Origin: Bacilli bacterium
GTDB lineage: Bacteria > Bacillota_I > Bacilli_A > ML615J-28 > CAG-313
Direction of reading: 5' to 3'
Assembly (NCBI GenBank): GCA_900752975.1
Contig: CAADXH010000036.1
Span: forward strand, 1-5,373
DNA: 5,373 bases
Within the stretch, counting starts at the first letter, position 1, and each line of letters opens with the position of its first letter. Below the pieces are notes generated by a model. The model was not told the DNA's origin and did no database searches. It worked only from the letters and a program-made list of their open reading frames with translations. This document shows positions 5,336 through 5,373 of the stretch, one piece after another. Made by a program: the position numbers and the translations under genes.

Positions 5336-5373
5336 ACTATTCAAAAAAAATAAAAAGCATTAAAGGAATCCAA

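Noticed and set aside
5340..5373. AAAGGAATCC near the right edge as a ribosome site for a gene beyond the window
   Set aside because: No start codon or coding sequence is present in the window to support it.
1..5373. CRISPR array, tRNA, rRNA, riboswitch or integrase/transposase gene
   Set aside because: No regularly spaced direct repeats, cloverleaf, conserved rRNA stretch, long structured leader or recombinase motif was seen on either strand.

Overview
The window is AT-rich (roughly 30% G+C by eye) and looks like chromosomal DNA of a low-GC Bacillota (Firmicutes). Ribosome binding sites are strong GGAGG-type, promoters are near-perfect sigma-A type, intrinsic terminators are U-rich, and tryptophan is encoded by TGG in the intact proteins, so the standard bacterial code (11) applies rather than the Mycoplasma code. 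The protein families (peptidase T, DegV/FakB, a CatA-like acetyltransferase, a Cys-rich flavoprotein, a MepA/DinF-like MATE) fit a gut-type Clostridia, Erysipelotrichia or neighbouring lineage. The exact taxon cannot be fixed from this sequence.

Layout. There are three transcription units. Two run on the minus strand and one diverges on the plus strand. (A) Positions 33-2458, minus: a perfect TTGACA-17-TATAAT promoter drives a CatA-like acetyltransferase (1737-2402), then a flavodoxin-fold protein with a CX2CX2CX6C cluster (1051-1740, joined by an ATGA overlap), then a broken MATE exporter gene (33-1029) that ends in an intrinsic terminator (1-44). (B) Positions 2504-3952, minus: a second perfect TTGACA-17-TATAAT promoter, with a 29-bp palindrome covering its start site, drives a MarR-family regulator (3434-3880) and a DegV/FakB-type fatty-acid-binding protein (2563-3453). 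These two genes overlap by 20 bp and the unit ends in a long perfect hairpin. (C) Positions 3958-5335, plus: pepT (4006-5229), tripeptidase, divergent from marR and followed by two consecutive hairpin terminators.

How the genes may work together. Unit A reads as a small modify/reduce/export cassette (acetyltransferase, flavin reductase, drug/metabolite antiporter) that has lost its exporter. The MATE gene has at least two single-base frameshifts, an internal deletion of about 60-70 codons and an eroded 3' end, while its promoter, upstream partners and terminator are intact. Unit B is probably autoregulated by its own MarR protein. Its tight coupling to a fatty-acid-binding protein suggests, by inference, a lipid-responsive regulator. 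pepT is a housekeeping peptide-utilisation gene that only shares the 125-bp divergent intergenic region. I found no CRISPR array, tRNA, rRNA, complete insertion sequence or phage gene. The most unusual items are the decaying MATE gene inside an otherwise intact operon and the marR-degV pair with its palindromic operator.
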